From the NCBI GenBank assembly GCA_035352635.1, contig DAOPYA010000007.1:3654-67653 (forward strand): DNA of 64,000 nt. Reading direction: 5' to 3'. Positions within the stretch are counted from its first letter, which is position 1. The number at the start of each line of letters is the position of its first letter. The notes beneath the pieces were generated by a model. That model did no database searches, was not told the DNA's origin, and saw nothing but the letters and a program-made list of their open reading frames with translations. This DNA is from Rifleibacterium sp035352635 (GTDB lineage: Bacteria; Muiribacteriota; Ozemobacteria; Ozemobacterales; Ozemobacteraceae). The position numbers were made by a program, and so were the translations under genes. Below are positions 1-7,268 of this stretch, in pieces.

Positions 1-2
1 TG

Positions 3-1064
3 CCCAAGTGGCTGATGCTCACCAAAATGCGCAGCGAACTCGATCACCCCTGGCTCGATATGGGCATCGGCTGGACCGGCTGGAACGGCGGCGGTGACTT
101 AAGTGAAACCGACATCGAATATACCGGGCAGGGCGTTACCCGCCAGTATTACAAATGGCAGGGGCTGTTTACCTGGCCATGGTGGGTTAAAAACGGTGAT
201 GAACTGTATCATTCGCAAACCCGCAAGGTCGAAGAATACGAAAGCAAGAGCCTGAACGTTTACCCGGCCTCTGTCTACCGCGCTCTGGCAAACCGGGTTG
301 TTGACCCGACCCTGAACCCCGAACATGCCAAATACTTCGGTAATATCAACTTTCAGGAAGCCTTTGGCCGCAACGAAGTTAACTATAACAAGGTTGTGCC
401 CCTCTACGGCTGGGGCGACTGGCGCAAGGTTCATAACAAATACGCCAGATTTTTCGGTAACCCGACCAAGGCGCACGATACCAGTCGCGCCGTTGAAATT
501 AACGGTCTGACCTACATCAAGGGCGATGTTTACCTCGAAGGCTGGGTCAAGGGAAAGGGCCTTCTTGTCGTCGAAGGCAACGTCTATGTTGGCGGCGACG
601 TTCTGACTCTTCAAGATGACGCCGGTCTCGATTCTTGCGTCGGCGTAATCGCCCTGCGCGACAAGAGTTACGATACTTCGCTCGAAAACCCCAAAACCGG
701 TCGAATTATTTATAAACCTCACCATGACAGTGACTGGTCAAGATTCGGCATCACGCACCCCTTCAGAAACCTCAGCCCGCGCCTTGAAGGTGCTTTTCAT
801 GCCGAAGGTGGCATGGAACTCGATACCGATTCTGACATGAAAAAACTCTGCAACATGGATATCGTGGGCAATCTCTCGGTTGATTATTTTGATCGCCGCC
901 GCATGCCCAATGACGTAAGAATTACTTATTACAACTGGCAGGAAGTGCTTGAACGCTCAAGCTACGACTATGCCGTCGATAAAAAAATCGATTATACCAA
1001 TCTCTATGAACTGGCCATTCAAAAAGAGCTTGTCAGCTGGCGTGAGGTTGACGCTACCCTTTGA
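3..1064 (+). CDS. C-terminal part of a hypothetical envelope or pilus-associated protein (5' end outside window)
   Basis: The reading frame is open from base 3, so the true start lies upstream; the first ATG inside the window (base 15) is probably internal. The visible 350 residues are rich in Trp, Tyr and Gly. From about residue 165 to 200 there is a stretch (key words YIKGDVYLEG and LLVVEGNVYVGGDV) of short beta-repeats like those in PilX-type pilus-assembly proteins and in bactofilin-like passenger regions, where a 'place-holder, then restored element' pattern is common. No catalytic motif or membrane segment is visible. The stop overlaps the TTG start of the histidine kinase by four bases (TTGA), so the two are cotranslated. 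A role in pilus or surface assembly is a guess from the beta-repeat only. Confidence 0.6.
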   Translation, partial: PKWLMLTKMRSELDHPWLDMGIGWTGWNGGGDLSETDIEYTGQGVTRQYYKWQGLFTWPWWVKNGDELYHSQTRKVEEYESKSLNVYPASVYRALANRVVDPTLNPEHAKYFGNINFQEAFGRNEVNYNKVVPLYGWGDWRKVHNKYARFFGNPTKAHDTSRAVEINGLTYIKGDVYLEGWVKGKGLLVVEGNVYVGGDVLTLQDDAGLDSCVGVIALRDKSYDTSLENPKTGRIIYKPHHDSDWSRFGITHPFRNLSPRLEGAFHAEGGMELDTDSDMKKLCNMDIVGNLSVDYFDRRRMPNDVRITYYNWQEVLERSSYDYAVDKKIDYTNLYELAIQKELVSWREVDATL

Positions 1065-2578
1065 ATCTTCTTCGCAGGCTTGTTCCGGCCACTCTTGCCG
1101 CCAGACTTTTCTGGGGGGTTGCTGCTGCATCGTTGCTGACGGCAGTAGTAATCTGGGGTTGGCTTTATTCAAGGTTTTATGACACCCTTGATCGTGAAGC
1201 CTCTTTGCGGATGCGGCAGATCGCCACGGCACTGATGGCTGATGCCGGGCAGATTCAACCTGAATCAGACCGGAGTTCGTTGCGTCGAAACCTGCTCGCG
1301 CAGGTGTGGCAGCTTGAACATTCTTCAGGGCTGATGCAAAATCTTTACTGGCTCGATGTCTCGGGTGAACGGCCCGTTTTTATTGCATCCTTTTCCCGAG
1401 AACCCCTTAGGGAAGGGGCTGACCAGTTTCCAGCGACGGTTTTGCTGCCGCCTTCAGCCGAAGACGCCGAAGACCTGATTTACGATCATGTCAACGATCT
1501 CGACCGAGGCAGTCTGGTTTTTCCGGATCCCTATTCATACGGTGCCGAAAGGCGTTTTAAGGTGGTACTCTGCCCGTTGCTCGACGCAGATGGTCTGCTC
1601 GAAAGTGTGATCGGCATCGAAGCAGATATGCAGTATCTAAGACTGGCAGACGAATTCAAAAGAATTCTCGCTGAAGGCATTGCCCTGGCTGTTCTGATCA
1701 GCCTGGTTGTTTCGCTGCTGCTGGCTGATAATGTCGCTGCCAAGATTGGGGTTCTGGGTCGAAACATTGCAATTCTGGCTTCTGGTCGCCAACCCGAACT
1801 GCTGCATCTTTCGATCAGAGAACTCGATGATCTTTATCAGGCCTTTGTCTGCATGGCGGCCGATCTTGAGCGGCAGAGGGCAACGGTCAGGCAAGTTTTT
1901 GTCAGAAAACTCGAAGAGCTGTCGTTTACCGGCGGTGCGATTGCCCATGAAATTAGAAATCCACTCTCAGCGATTGAGATGCACTTTGGTCTGTTGAAGC
2001 GCCAACTGACCGCTACCCCAGAAATGGGTAATGCGGGCGGCCCGGTTCAAGAGATCGAACAGCAGTTGCTGCATTTGCGCCGACTGCTCACCAGCTTTTT
2101 GAACTATTCACGCCGGGTTCAGCCTCAGCCTGCCAGAGTCGCGGTTGCCGATTTTCTGACAGGAATAATTGAGCAGCGGCGCCGGATTCTCGGTGACTTT
2201 AAATTCATTAACAAGACAGACCCATCTCTGCATGCGGTTTTTGACCCATTGATGCTGCAGCAGGTGTTCGATAATCTCGTAAATAACTCATTTAGGGCCG
2301 CCGGTTCAGCCCCACTTGCCATCGAGGTCGAAGCTGTGATTGTTAACCGCAGTTTGCGCATTAAAATTGCCGATAATGGCCCCGGTGTGCCACCTGAGCT
2401 GCAATCGCAGCTTTTTGTGCCGTTTTCGACCGGTAATGCCGATGGCAATGGGTTCGGTCTGGCAATATCGCGTAAACTGATCGAAGCGCATGGTGGTGAA
2501 ATTATTAACCAGAAAGATGCGCCAGTCGGCGCAGTCTTTATAATCGAGGTTCCACAAAATGAAGATTCTGGTTGTTGA
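1061..2578 (+). CDS. Membrane sensor histidine kinase of a two-component system
   Basis: This 505-residue inner-membrane kinase senses an extracytoplasmic cue and phosphorylates the regulator encoded next. Membrane segments lie near residues 15-35 and 203-222 and enclose a periplasmic sensor of about 165 residues with no PAS domain that I recognise. A HAMP-like linker follows, then the H-box (AHEIRNPLS, His296), an N-box (DNLVNNSF), and the G1/G2 boxes DNGPGVP and GFGLAISRKL. The TTG start overlaps the upstream stop. The 3' end overlaps the regulator gene by 20 bases, so kinase and regulator are translationally coupled. The compact HisKA/HATPase arrangement resembles ZraS/AtoS-type partners of NtrC-family regulators. 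The signal sensed cannot be told from the sequence. Confidence 0.93.
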   Translation: MNLLRRLVPATLAARLFWGVAAASLLTAVVIWGWLYSRFYDTLDREASLRMRQIATALMADAGQIQPESDRSSLRRNLLAQVWQLEHSSGLMQNLYWLDVSGERPVFIASFSREPLREGADQFPATVLLPPSAEDAEDLIYDHVNDLDRGSLVFPDPYSYGAERRFKVVLCPLLDADGLLESVIGIEADMQYLRLADEFKRILAEGIALAVLISLVVSLLLADNVAAKIGVLGRNIAILASGRQPELLHLSIRELDDLYQAFVCMAADLERQRATVRQVFVRKLEELSFTGGAIAHEIRNPLSAIEMHFGLLKRQLTATPEMGNAGGPVQEIEQQLLHLRRLLTSFLNYSRRVQPQPARVAVADFLTGIIEQRRRILGDFKFINKTDPSLHAVFDPLMLQQVFDNLVNNSFRAAGSAPLAIEVEAVIVNRSLRIKIADNGPGVPPELQSQLFVPFSTGNADGNGFGLAISRKLIEAHGGEIINQKDAPVGAVFIIEVPQNEDSGC

Positions 2579-3971
2579 CGATAACGCCTCGTTGGCAAGA
2601 GCGATCAAGACCTTTCTGAATCAGGACGGCCACGTCGCTGATACTGCCGGTTCCGTAAAAGAGGGCAAAAAACTGCTCGCCCTCTCGAACTACGACCTGG
2701 TGATAACCGATCTCAGATTGCCTGACGGCGAAGGGCTTGAGATTATCAGCTCGGCCCGAGAAAGCCAGACGGCAACCGCGCCGGCGGTAATTCTCATGAC
2801 CGCTTTCGGTTCAGTTGAGTCTGCCGTTACTGCCACGCGTCTGGGGGTTTCAGATTACCTGACCAAGCCGGTGTCAATGGAAGAATTCTCATTTCGCATC
2901 GAAAAAATAGCCAAACTGCGCCAGCTCGATGCCGAAAAGAGCCTGCTGAAGAGACAATGCGACAGTCTTCTTGAGGTCGCCGGCTTTGCTCATCTGCTCG
3001 ATGATATTGTTGGCAGCAGCAGCGCCGTAACGCAGTTGAAGCAGCTGATTACCCGGGTAGCGCCTTTCCCGTCGACCGTTCTGGTGACCGGTGAAACCGG
3101 GGCCGGCAAAGAAATGGTTGCCCGGGCAGTTCATCAGTTGTCACCCCGCGCTGATGGGCCATTTGTCAGGGTCAATTGTGCTTCTATTCCAGAAACCCTT
3201 TTTGAAGCGGAGCTGTTTGGCCACGAGAAAGGTGCCTTCACCGACGCGAGGCAGATGCGGGTCGGTTGTTTTGAGGCCGCCGCCCAGGGAACAGTCTTTC
3301 TTGACGAAGTCGGCGAAGTGCCTCTGGCGATGCAGGCCAAGTTGTTGCGGGTGCTTCAGGAAAAAGAAATCATGCGGATTGGCAGTTCAACGGCAGTTCA
3401 GGTTGACGTCAGGATTGTTGCCGCCACCAACCGCAATCTTGATGCAATGGTCGCCGCCGGAACCTTTCGCGAAGACCTGCTCTACCGGCTCAGCGTTTTT
3501 AATATCGTTGTGCCACCGCTTCGCGAGCGCCGTGAAGATTTTGCCCCTCTCTGTCGTAGCCTGCTAGCCCGTCTTGGCCGGGAACTAGGCCGCCCAGCCG
3601 TTTCGGTCAGCGATGAACTTGTGCAGCGACTGGCTATGATGCCCTGGCCCGGCAACGTCAGGCAATTAAAAAACGCTCTTGAACGTGCCGTGGTGCTTTC
3701 TGACGGTGATGAGCTGGCAGCCGCATTCTTTTCGACGCCCGATGCGAGATCCCCGGCCTCGATTTGCAATCCCGCCGGCGATCAGGGCGAAGCGGTTATG
3801 CCGGCAGTCGGCCTGGTAGAATCTCTTGAGGCGCTTGAACGCCGCATGATCGTCGCCGCATTGCAGAAATGTGGCGGAACAAAAAGCCGGGCCGCTGAGA
3901 TTCTCAGAATCCCGCGAACCCAGCTTTTATACAGAATGAAGAGACTTGGTCTGGCCGAGACCGGTGATTAA
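2559..3971 (+). CDS. Sigma-54-dependent response regulator (NtrC family)
   Basis: This 470-residue protein has three modules. The receiver domain has phosphoacceptor Asp51, with Thr81 and Lys103 completing the switch. The AAA+ domain carries a Walker A (GETGAGKE, 178-185), a sigma-54 contact loop GAFTDA (225-230) in place of the usual GAFTGA, and a Walker B (FLDE, 247-250). A C-terminal Fis-type helix-turn-helix spans about 428-465 (GGTKSRAAEIL and RTQLLYRMK). It should remodel sigma-54 holoenzyme after phosphorylation by the kinase it overlaps. A matching -24/-12 promoter with two upstream dyad sites lies just beyond the convergent gene, which makes that gene the obvious local target. The Asp in the contact loop is a known natural variant and does not by itself imply loss of function. 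Confidence 0.95.
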   Translation: MKILVVDDNASLARAIKTFLNQDGHVADTAGSVKEGKKLLALSNYDLVITDLRLPDGEGLEIISSARESQTATAPAVILMTAFGSVESAVTATRLGVSDYLTKPVSMEEFSFRIEKIAKLRQLDAEKSLLKRQCDSLLEVAGFAHLLDDIVGSSSAVTQLKQLITRVAPFPSTVLVTGETGAGKEMVARAVHQLSPRADGPFVRVNCASIPETLFEAELFGHEKGAFTDARQMRVGCFEAAAQGTVFLDEVGEVPLAMQAKLLRVLQEKEIMRIGSSTAVQVDVRIVAATNRNLDAMVAAGTFREDLLYRLSVFNIVVPPLRERREDFAPLCRSLLARLGRELGRPAVSVSDELVQRLAMMPWPGNVRQLKNALERAVVLSDGDELAAAFFSTPDARSPASICNPAGDQGEAVMPAVGLVESLEALERRMIVAALQKCGGTKSRAAEILRIPRTQLLYRMKRLGLAETGD

Positions 3972-3978
3972 GGGCTAA

Positions 3979-4590
3979 TCAGAGGGCCATAAGTTTCTGA
4001 TAGGTGGCTTCGAGCTTTTTCAGTGCTTCATCAGCGAGTTTGCTGACTTCGGCTTTGACTTCTGCCTGCATTTTGTCTCTGGCTGCCTGAACCCGTTCTC
4101 GGTCTGCTTCGCTAAGCTTTTCAAGGCGTTTGCCTGCTTTGCCCTGATTTTCTTCCATGCGCTTGCCGATGTTGGCGCGGCGGTTTTCAATATTCTTTTT
4201 GAAGTTGTTATAACGTTCAGTGATTCTGGCTTTGCGCTCAGTGAGATCAGCTACGCCCATGGCAGGTTTTTCTGAACCATTTTCGCTAACTTTGGCGTTG
4301 CCATCTTGCTGCTGTCGTTTTTCGATGCGTGCCGATGCTTTGTTGACGCGCTCTTCAAACTTGGCGAGTTTTTCATTAAGCTTCTCAAAGCGGGCTTTAA
4401 CGTTTTCGAGAATCTTGGCCCGATGAGTTTCAATGCGTGCCAGAACCTGGTCAACATTTACCGCCTGACCTTTCAGTGAGCCCGCGTTATTTTGATCGGC
4501 AACAGTGGCATCGGGCGTTGGTTGAGCACTGAGATTGACCGTAGCCATAAGGCTGACAAGAACGAAAAGGGCGATAAAAAGCTTTTTCAT
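3979..4590 (-). CDS. Small secreted, highly charged alpha-helical (coiled-coil) protein, ZraP/Spy-like candidate
   Basis: This 203-residue protein has a signal peptide (MKKLFIALFVLVSLM, cleavage expected near residue 22-23, after LSA-Q). The mature chain is almost entirely Lys/Glu/Arg/Ala-rich helix with heptad character, broken near residues 90-110. There is no cysteine and no enzymatic motif. The start is supported by a strong Shine-Dalgarno (GGAGG eight bases before ATG). It converges on the two-component genes with an 7-base gap and is preceded by a sigma-54 promoter, with a predicted 75-base leader. In enterobacteria ZraSR controls the small periplasmic helical chaperone ZraP through sigma-54; the layout here is analogous. 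I see no clear sequence similarity to ZraP, so the chaperone role is inference. Confidence 0.85.
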   Translation of the reverse strand: MKKLFIALFVLVSLMATVNLSAQPTPDATVADQNNAGSLKGQAVNVDQVLARIETHRAKILENVKARFEKLNEKLAKFEERVNKASARIEKRQQQDGNAKVSENGSEKPAMGVADLTERKARITERYNNFKKNIENRRANIGKRMEENQGKAGKRLEKLSEADRERVQAARDKMQAEVKAEVSKLADEALKKLEATYQKLMAL

Positions 4591-4675
4591 ATTTTCCTCC
4601 AGAAATTAACTTGATACACAGGCAATTCACCTGATTCGCTGTTAAGGCTCGTAAAATTGCCATTACACTTAATTG

Positions 4676-4692
4676 AGCATGTAACGTGCCAG
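4676..4692 (-). promoter_or_regulatory. Sigma-54 (-24/-12) promoter for the small secreted protein
   Basis: Read on the minus strand the site is CTGGCACGTTACATGCT. It matches the sigma-54 consensus YTGGCACG-N4-TTGCW except for the first T of the -12 element, and the invariant GG and GC are separated by exactly ten bases. Transcription should begin near 4665, leaving a leader of about 75 bases before the ATG at 4590. A sigma-54 activator is encoded next door. Confidence 0.75.
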
Positions 4693-4743
4693 CTGAATGA
4701 AACGCCTTTCAGGAGCCGAAGTCTGCTTAATTTCATACCAGTA

Positions 4744-4806
4744 GCGTCAGAAATTTGACGCGATATGCCAGGGTTTGGCGTCAGAAATCTGACATTGTGT
4801 CAGATT
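4744..4806. promoter_or_regulatory. Tandem dyad operator/enhancer sites between the divergent genes
   Basis: Two 18-base dyads, GCGTCAGAAATTTGACGC (4744-4761) and GCGTCAGAAATCTGACAT (4778-4795), match at 15 of 18 positions and share the core GTCA-N6-TGAC. A third half-site begins at 4799, and 4786-4806 forms a 9-3-9 perfect inverted repeat. Relative to the sigma-54 start the two dyad centres lie near -88 and -122, the usual place for NtrC-family enhancer sites. The same sites sit just upstream of, and abut, the -35 element of the divergent sigma-70-type promoter, so one regulator could act on both genes. Confidence 0.7.
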
Positions 4807-4836
4807 TTGCAGCGGGTTAAAAAAAACTGCTATACT
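4807..4836 (+). promoter_or_regulatory. Sigma-70-type promoter giving a leaderless transcript
   Basis: TTGCAG (4807-4812) and TATACT (4831-4836) are spaced by 18 bases. The expected start point, about seven bases past the -10 box, coincides with the A of the ATG at 4843. There is no Shine-Dalgarno sequence before that ATG. Confidence 0.6.
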
Positions 4837-4842
4837 CTGGCG

Positions 4843-5367
4843 ATGAACTTCAAGTTAATCGCGGTAATTGCTCTGCTTCCCTACACGATCTGGTTGATGA
4901 TCGATTACCAGTATCACTTTATCGACGGGGCGAACCTGCTGATTCACGAAGCCGGCCATCTGTTGTTCAATTTTATCGGCAACCATGATCTTACGGTGGC
5001 CGGTGGCACTATTCTTCAGTTGTTTGTGCCGCTGATGTTCGCTTTTCACCTCTGGTCGGGTTCTGATCGTTTTGGTGCCGGTCTCTGCCTTTTCTGGTCT
5101 GGCGAGAGTCTTATGTACACTGCCGTTTATCTGGGCGACGCGCAGGCCCGAAAACTGCCACTCTGGGGCGGTGGTTCGCACGACTGGGCTTATCTGCTCG
5201 CCCAGCTCGGCATGGTTAAGAACTGTCAGGAAATTGCGCTGGCCCTGCATTTGCTGGCAACCGTCATTCTGTGGGCCGGTCTGTTTATTGCTTTCAGATC
5301 GGCTATCAGACCTGGCGATTCCGGGTTGATAGATGCCGACTCTGATGACCTTAACAGTGAAGTCTGA
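4843..5367 (+). CDS. Membrane protein with HEAGH zinc-peptidase-like motif (M50-like)
   Basis: This is a 174-residue, mainly hydrophobic protein with about four membrane segments. The first region contains HEAGH (35-39), an HExxH motif embedded in a hydrophobic helix as in site-2 proteases. Downstream are GGT (54-56), a conserved-looking GDA (98-100) and GGGSHDW (109-115). I recognise the pattern as a family of small uncharacterised M50-like membrane proteins; proteolysis is unproven. An in-frame ATG at 4765 exists, but it lies between the two operator dyads and upstream of the promoter, so the start at 4843 is preferred; that makes the mRNA leaderless. The neighbouring operator dyads suggest shared control with the secreted helical protein. 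Confidence 0.75.
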   Translation: MNFKLIAVIALLPYTIWLMIDYQYHFIDGANLLIHEAGHLLFNFIGNHDLTVAGGTILQLFVPLMFAFHLWSGSDRFGAGLCLFWSGESLMYTAVYLGDAQARKLPLWGGGSHDWAYLLAQLGMVKNCQEIALALHLLATVILWAGLFIAFRSAIRPGDSGLIDADSDDLNSEV

Positions 5368-5401
5368 GTGAATTGACTGCATAAATTTTGGGTAACTGCC
5401 G

Positions 5402-7018
5402 ATGTTATCTTTGAGGTTTGCTATCAGACATTCACTACGACAACTTGTCATGCTGCTGCTGATCGGCCAGATTTTTCTGGTCGGCGCGATTCTGCAGACC
5501 GAAAACGCTGTCTATAAAGATATTGAGCCTGAAGAGACTACCGGGCTGTATGATATGACGAAGCATTCGAAGACCGCACCAGAACGGCACCTTGAAATGC
5601 TCGGTGAAGATCAGATGCCAGAACCGGTCGCTTCTGAAGCCACTGTAAGCGAACCGGTCGAAAAAGCCATTCTGCCAGCCACTGCCCCGGTCGTTCTCGC
5701 GGTCGACTTCAGAACTGAAGAAGCTTTTGAGATTGTTGAATTTACCCTGTCGCACGCAGTTAAGATTCTCAGACGCAACCAGGGCGGCAAACTGCTGAAA
5801 ATGCGCTTGCTGCCAGGTGTGCAGCCTCTTCAGGCGGCGCACGCATCGCTGCTGCACGAAAAACTCAGCAAATTCAGCATTTATCATGCTGGCAATTTCT
5901 CTGAAATGGTCATCTCGGCAGGCGGGCGTATTGGCAACCCATACACTGCTTCTGATTCGACCGGGGTTTTCAAACTTTGTATCCCTTATCAGCTTGAGAA
6001 AACCCGGTTCTATCTGCAGAACGGCGAAAAGATTGCCGACGGCCTGACCTATTACCAGGACCGTACAGCCGTTGGCGACCGGTTCTCTGATGTGCATGTT
6101 CTCAGAGTAGAGCCATTTTCTGAGAAAATCAGTGTTTTTCCGGTTCTTGCCAATGAGGGCATTGCCCAGAAAGAAGTTCTTTCATCGATGGCCAAACGCT
6201 ACAAAGCCGTTGCTGCCATCAATGGCGCTTATTTTACCTCGCGCGGCGACCCGATTGGCACCCTGATCATCAATCGCCGCCTGATCAGCTCACCACTCTA
6301 TAAACGCTCGGTTTTTGGTGTAACTGAAGATGATACGCTGATTTTCGGCAATCCCGATTTTTCTGGTGTTCTCAGGGCTGAAGATTTGTCAGAGAAGATA
6401 GACGCTGTTAATCAGCCCAGGCGCGGTGATACGATGGTGGTTTTTACCCCTGAATACGCCCGCAGCACCCTCACCGATGAAGATGGCCTTGAACTGGTTA
6501 TGGTCAAAGGAAAAATCGTCGGTATTCATGAAAAAAATGCCCTGATTCCGCCAGATGGCGTGGTTGTTTCGGCCGGCGGCGAAAAGGCCGGCAAACTGGC
6601 CCGCCTCAAGCTCGGTCAGTCGGTTGAACTCGATTACACGATTGACCAGCCATGGAACACCATCAAACATGCGGTATGCGGTGGGCCGCGCCTCGTAGAA
6701 AATGGCCGAAAGAGCATCAACGGCAAGGAAGAAAAGTTTGACCATTCAATCATCGCCGGCCGACACCCGCGCACCGCGGTTGCGCTCACATTTGACGGTG
6801 ATCTGTTGCTGATCGTTGTTGACGGCCGAACTCGCCGCAATGCCGGTATGAAGCTCGACGAAATGGCTGATTATTTAAGAAAACTGGGTGCCCGCCACGC
6901 GATTAACCTCGACGGCGGTGGTTCATCGTCGATGATCGTGCGTGGCCGCACGATGAATTCCCCTTCAGATGGCCAGGAACGAAGAATTTCAAACGGCATT
7001 CTGATTTCGAACCGCTGA
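5402..7018 (+). CDS. Phosphodiester glycosidase (NAGPA-domain) protein
   Basis: This is a 538-residue protein with an N-terminal membrane anchor or signal (about 10-30), a Pro/Glu-rich linker, a roughly 150-residue region of unknown fold, and a C-terminal phosphodiester glycosidase domain (Pfam PF09992 type) from about 235. Diagnostic segments are AAINGAYFT, GTLIINRRL, CGGPRLVENG, RHPRTAVA and the terminal INLDGGGSSSM with SNGILI. Family members include the enzyme that uncovers mannose-6-phosphate tags and bacterial cell-surface polymer enzymes; here it would act outside the cytoplasmic membrane on a phosphodiester-linked sugar. It follows the HEAGH gene by 34 bases, so cotranscription is possible. 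The N-terminal 230 residues are not typical of the family, and the substrate is unknown. Confidence 0.85.
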   Translation: MLSLRFAIRHSLRQLVMLLLIGQIFLVGAILQTENAVYKDIEPEETTGLYDMTKHSKTAPERHLEMLGEDQMPEPVASEATVSEPVEKAILPATAPVVLAVDFRTEEAFEIVEFTLSHAVKILRRNQGGKLLKMRLLPGVQPLQAAHASLLHEKLSKFSIYHAGNFSEMVISAGGRIGNPYTASDSTGVFKLCIPYQLEKTRFYLQNGEKIADGLTYYQDRTAVGDRFSDVHVLRVEPFSEKISVFPVLANEGIAQKEVLSSMAKRYKAVAAINGAYFTSRGDPIGTLIINRRLISSPLYKRSVFGVTEDDTLIFGNPDFSGVLRAEDLSEKIDAVNQPRRGDTMVVFTPEYARSTLTDEDGLELVMVKGKIVGIHEKNALIPPDGVVVSAGGEKAGKLARLKLGQSVELDYTIDQPWNTIKHAVCGGPRLVENGRKSINGKEEKFDHSIIAGRHPRTAVALTFDGDLLLIVVDGRTRRNAGMKLDEMADYLRKLGARHAINLDGGGSSSMIVRGRTMNSPSDGQERRISNGILISNR

Positions 7019-7034
7019 CTTTTTAACAGCGGTT
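7010..7034 (+). terminator. Weak terminator-like hairpin after the glycosidase gene
   Basis: AACCGCTG and CAGCGGTT form a perfect eight-base stem around a nine-base loop that includes the stop codon. The downstream sequence is only moderately T-rich (TCATCTTTC), so termination would be partial. The remaining intergenic DNA up to 7269 holds a promoter and no other gene that I can see. Confidence 0.4.
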
Positions 7035-7160
7035 TCATCTTTCAGAATCGTTTCTAGCCAGGCTTCATGCTTTTATCTGGCAGCTGGCCGATTGTCAGAT
7101 TAATCTTTTCGATTTCTCGTGCCCTCTGACTGTAGCGATTAAATCATTAACAAATTGCTA

Positions 7161-7189
7161 TTGCCCGGCTATTGGTTAGGCTGTATCAT
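7161..7189 (+). promoter_or_regulatory. Sigma-70-type promoter of the S55 peptidase / Mla operon
   Basis: TTGCCC (7161-7166) and TATCAT (7184-7189) are separated by 17 bases, with an AT-rich stretch upstream. Transcription would start near 7196 and leave a leader of about 70 bases before the first gene of an uninterrupted eight-gene run. Confidence 0.55.
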
Positions 7190-7268
7190 GCCGATAGATT
7201 TCTGACTGGGTGTAATTTGTGCCTTAAATGTTAAGGTATGTCTGGGTTATTTCTCTGGAGTGAGTGAA

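Noticed and set aside
99..725. Long open frame on the minus strand opposite the first gene
   Set aside because: It is the shadow of a plus-strand gene with better protein character; no ribosome site or recognisable motif.
4765..4842. Upstream start (ATG 4765) for the HEAGH protein
   Set aside because: The extension overlaps the operator dyads and lies before the promoter; it lacks a ribosome site and breaks the membrane-protein N-terminus.
7260..7268. GTG start of the S55 peptidase gene
   Set aside because: It overlaps the GGAG ribosome site that is correctly spaced for the ATG at 7269.
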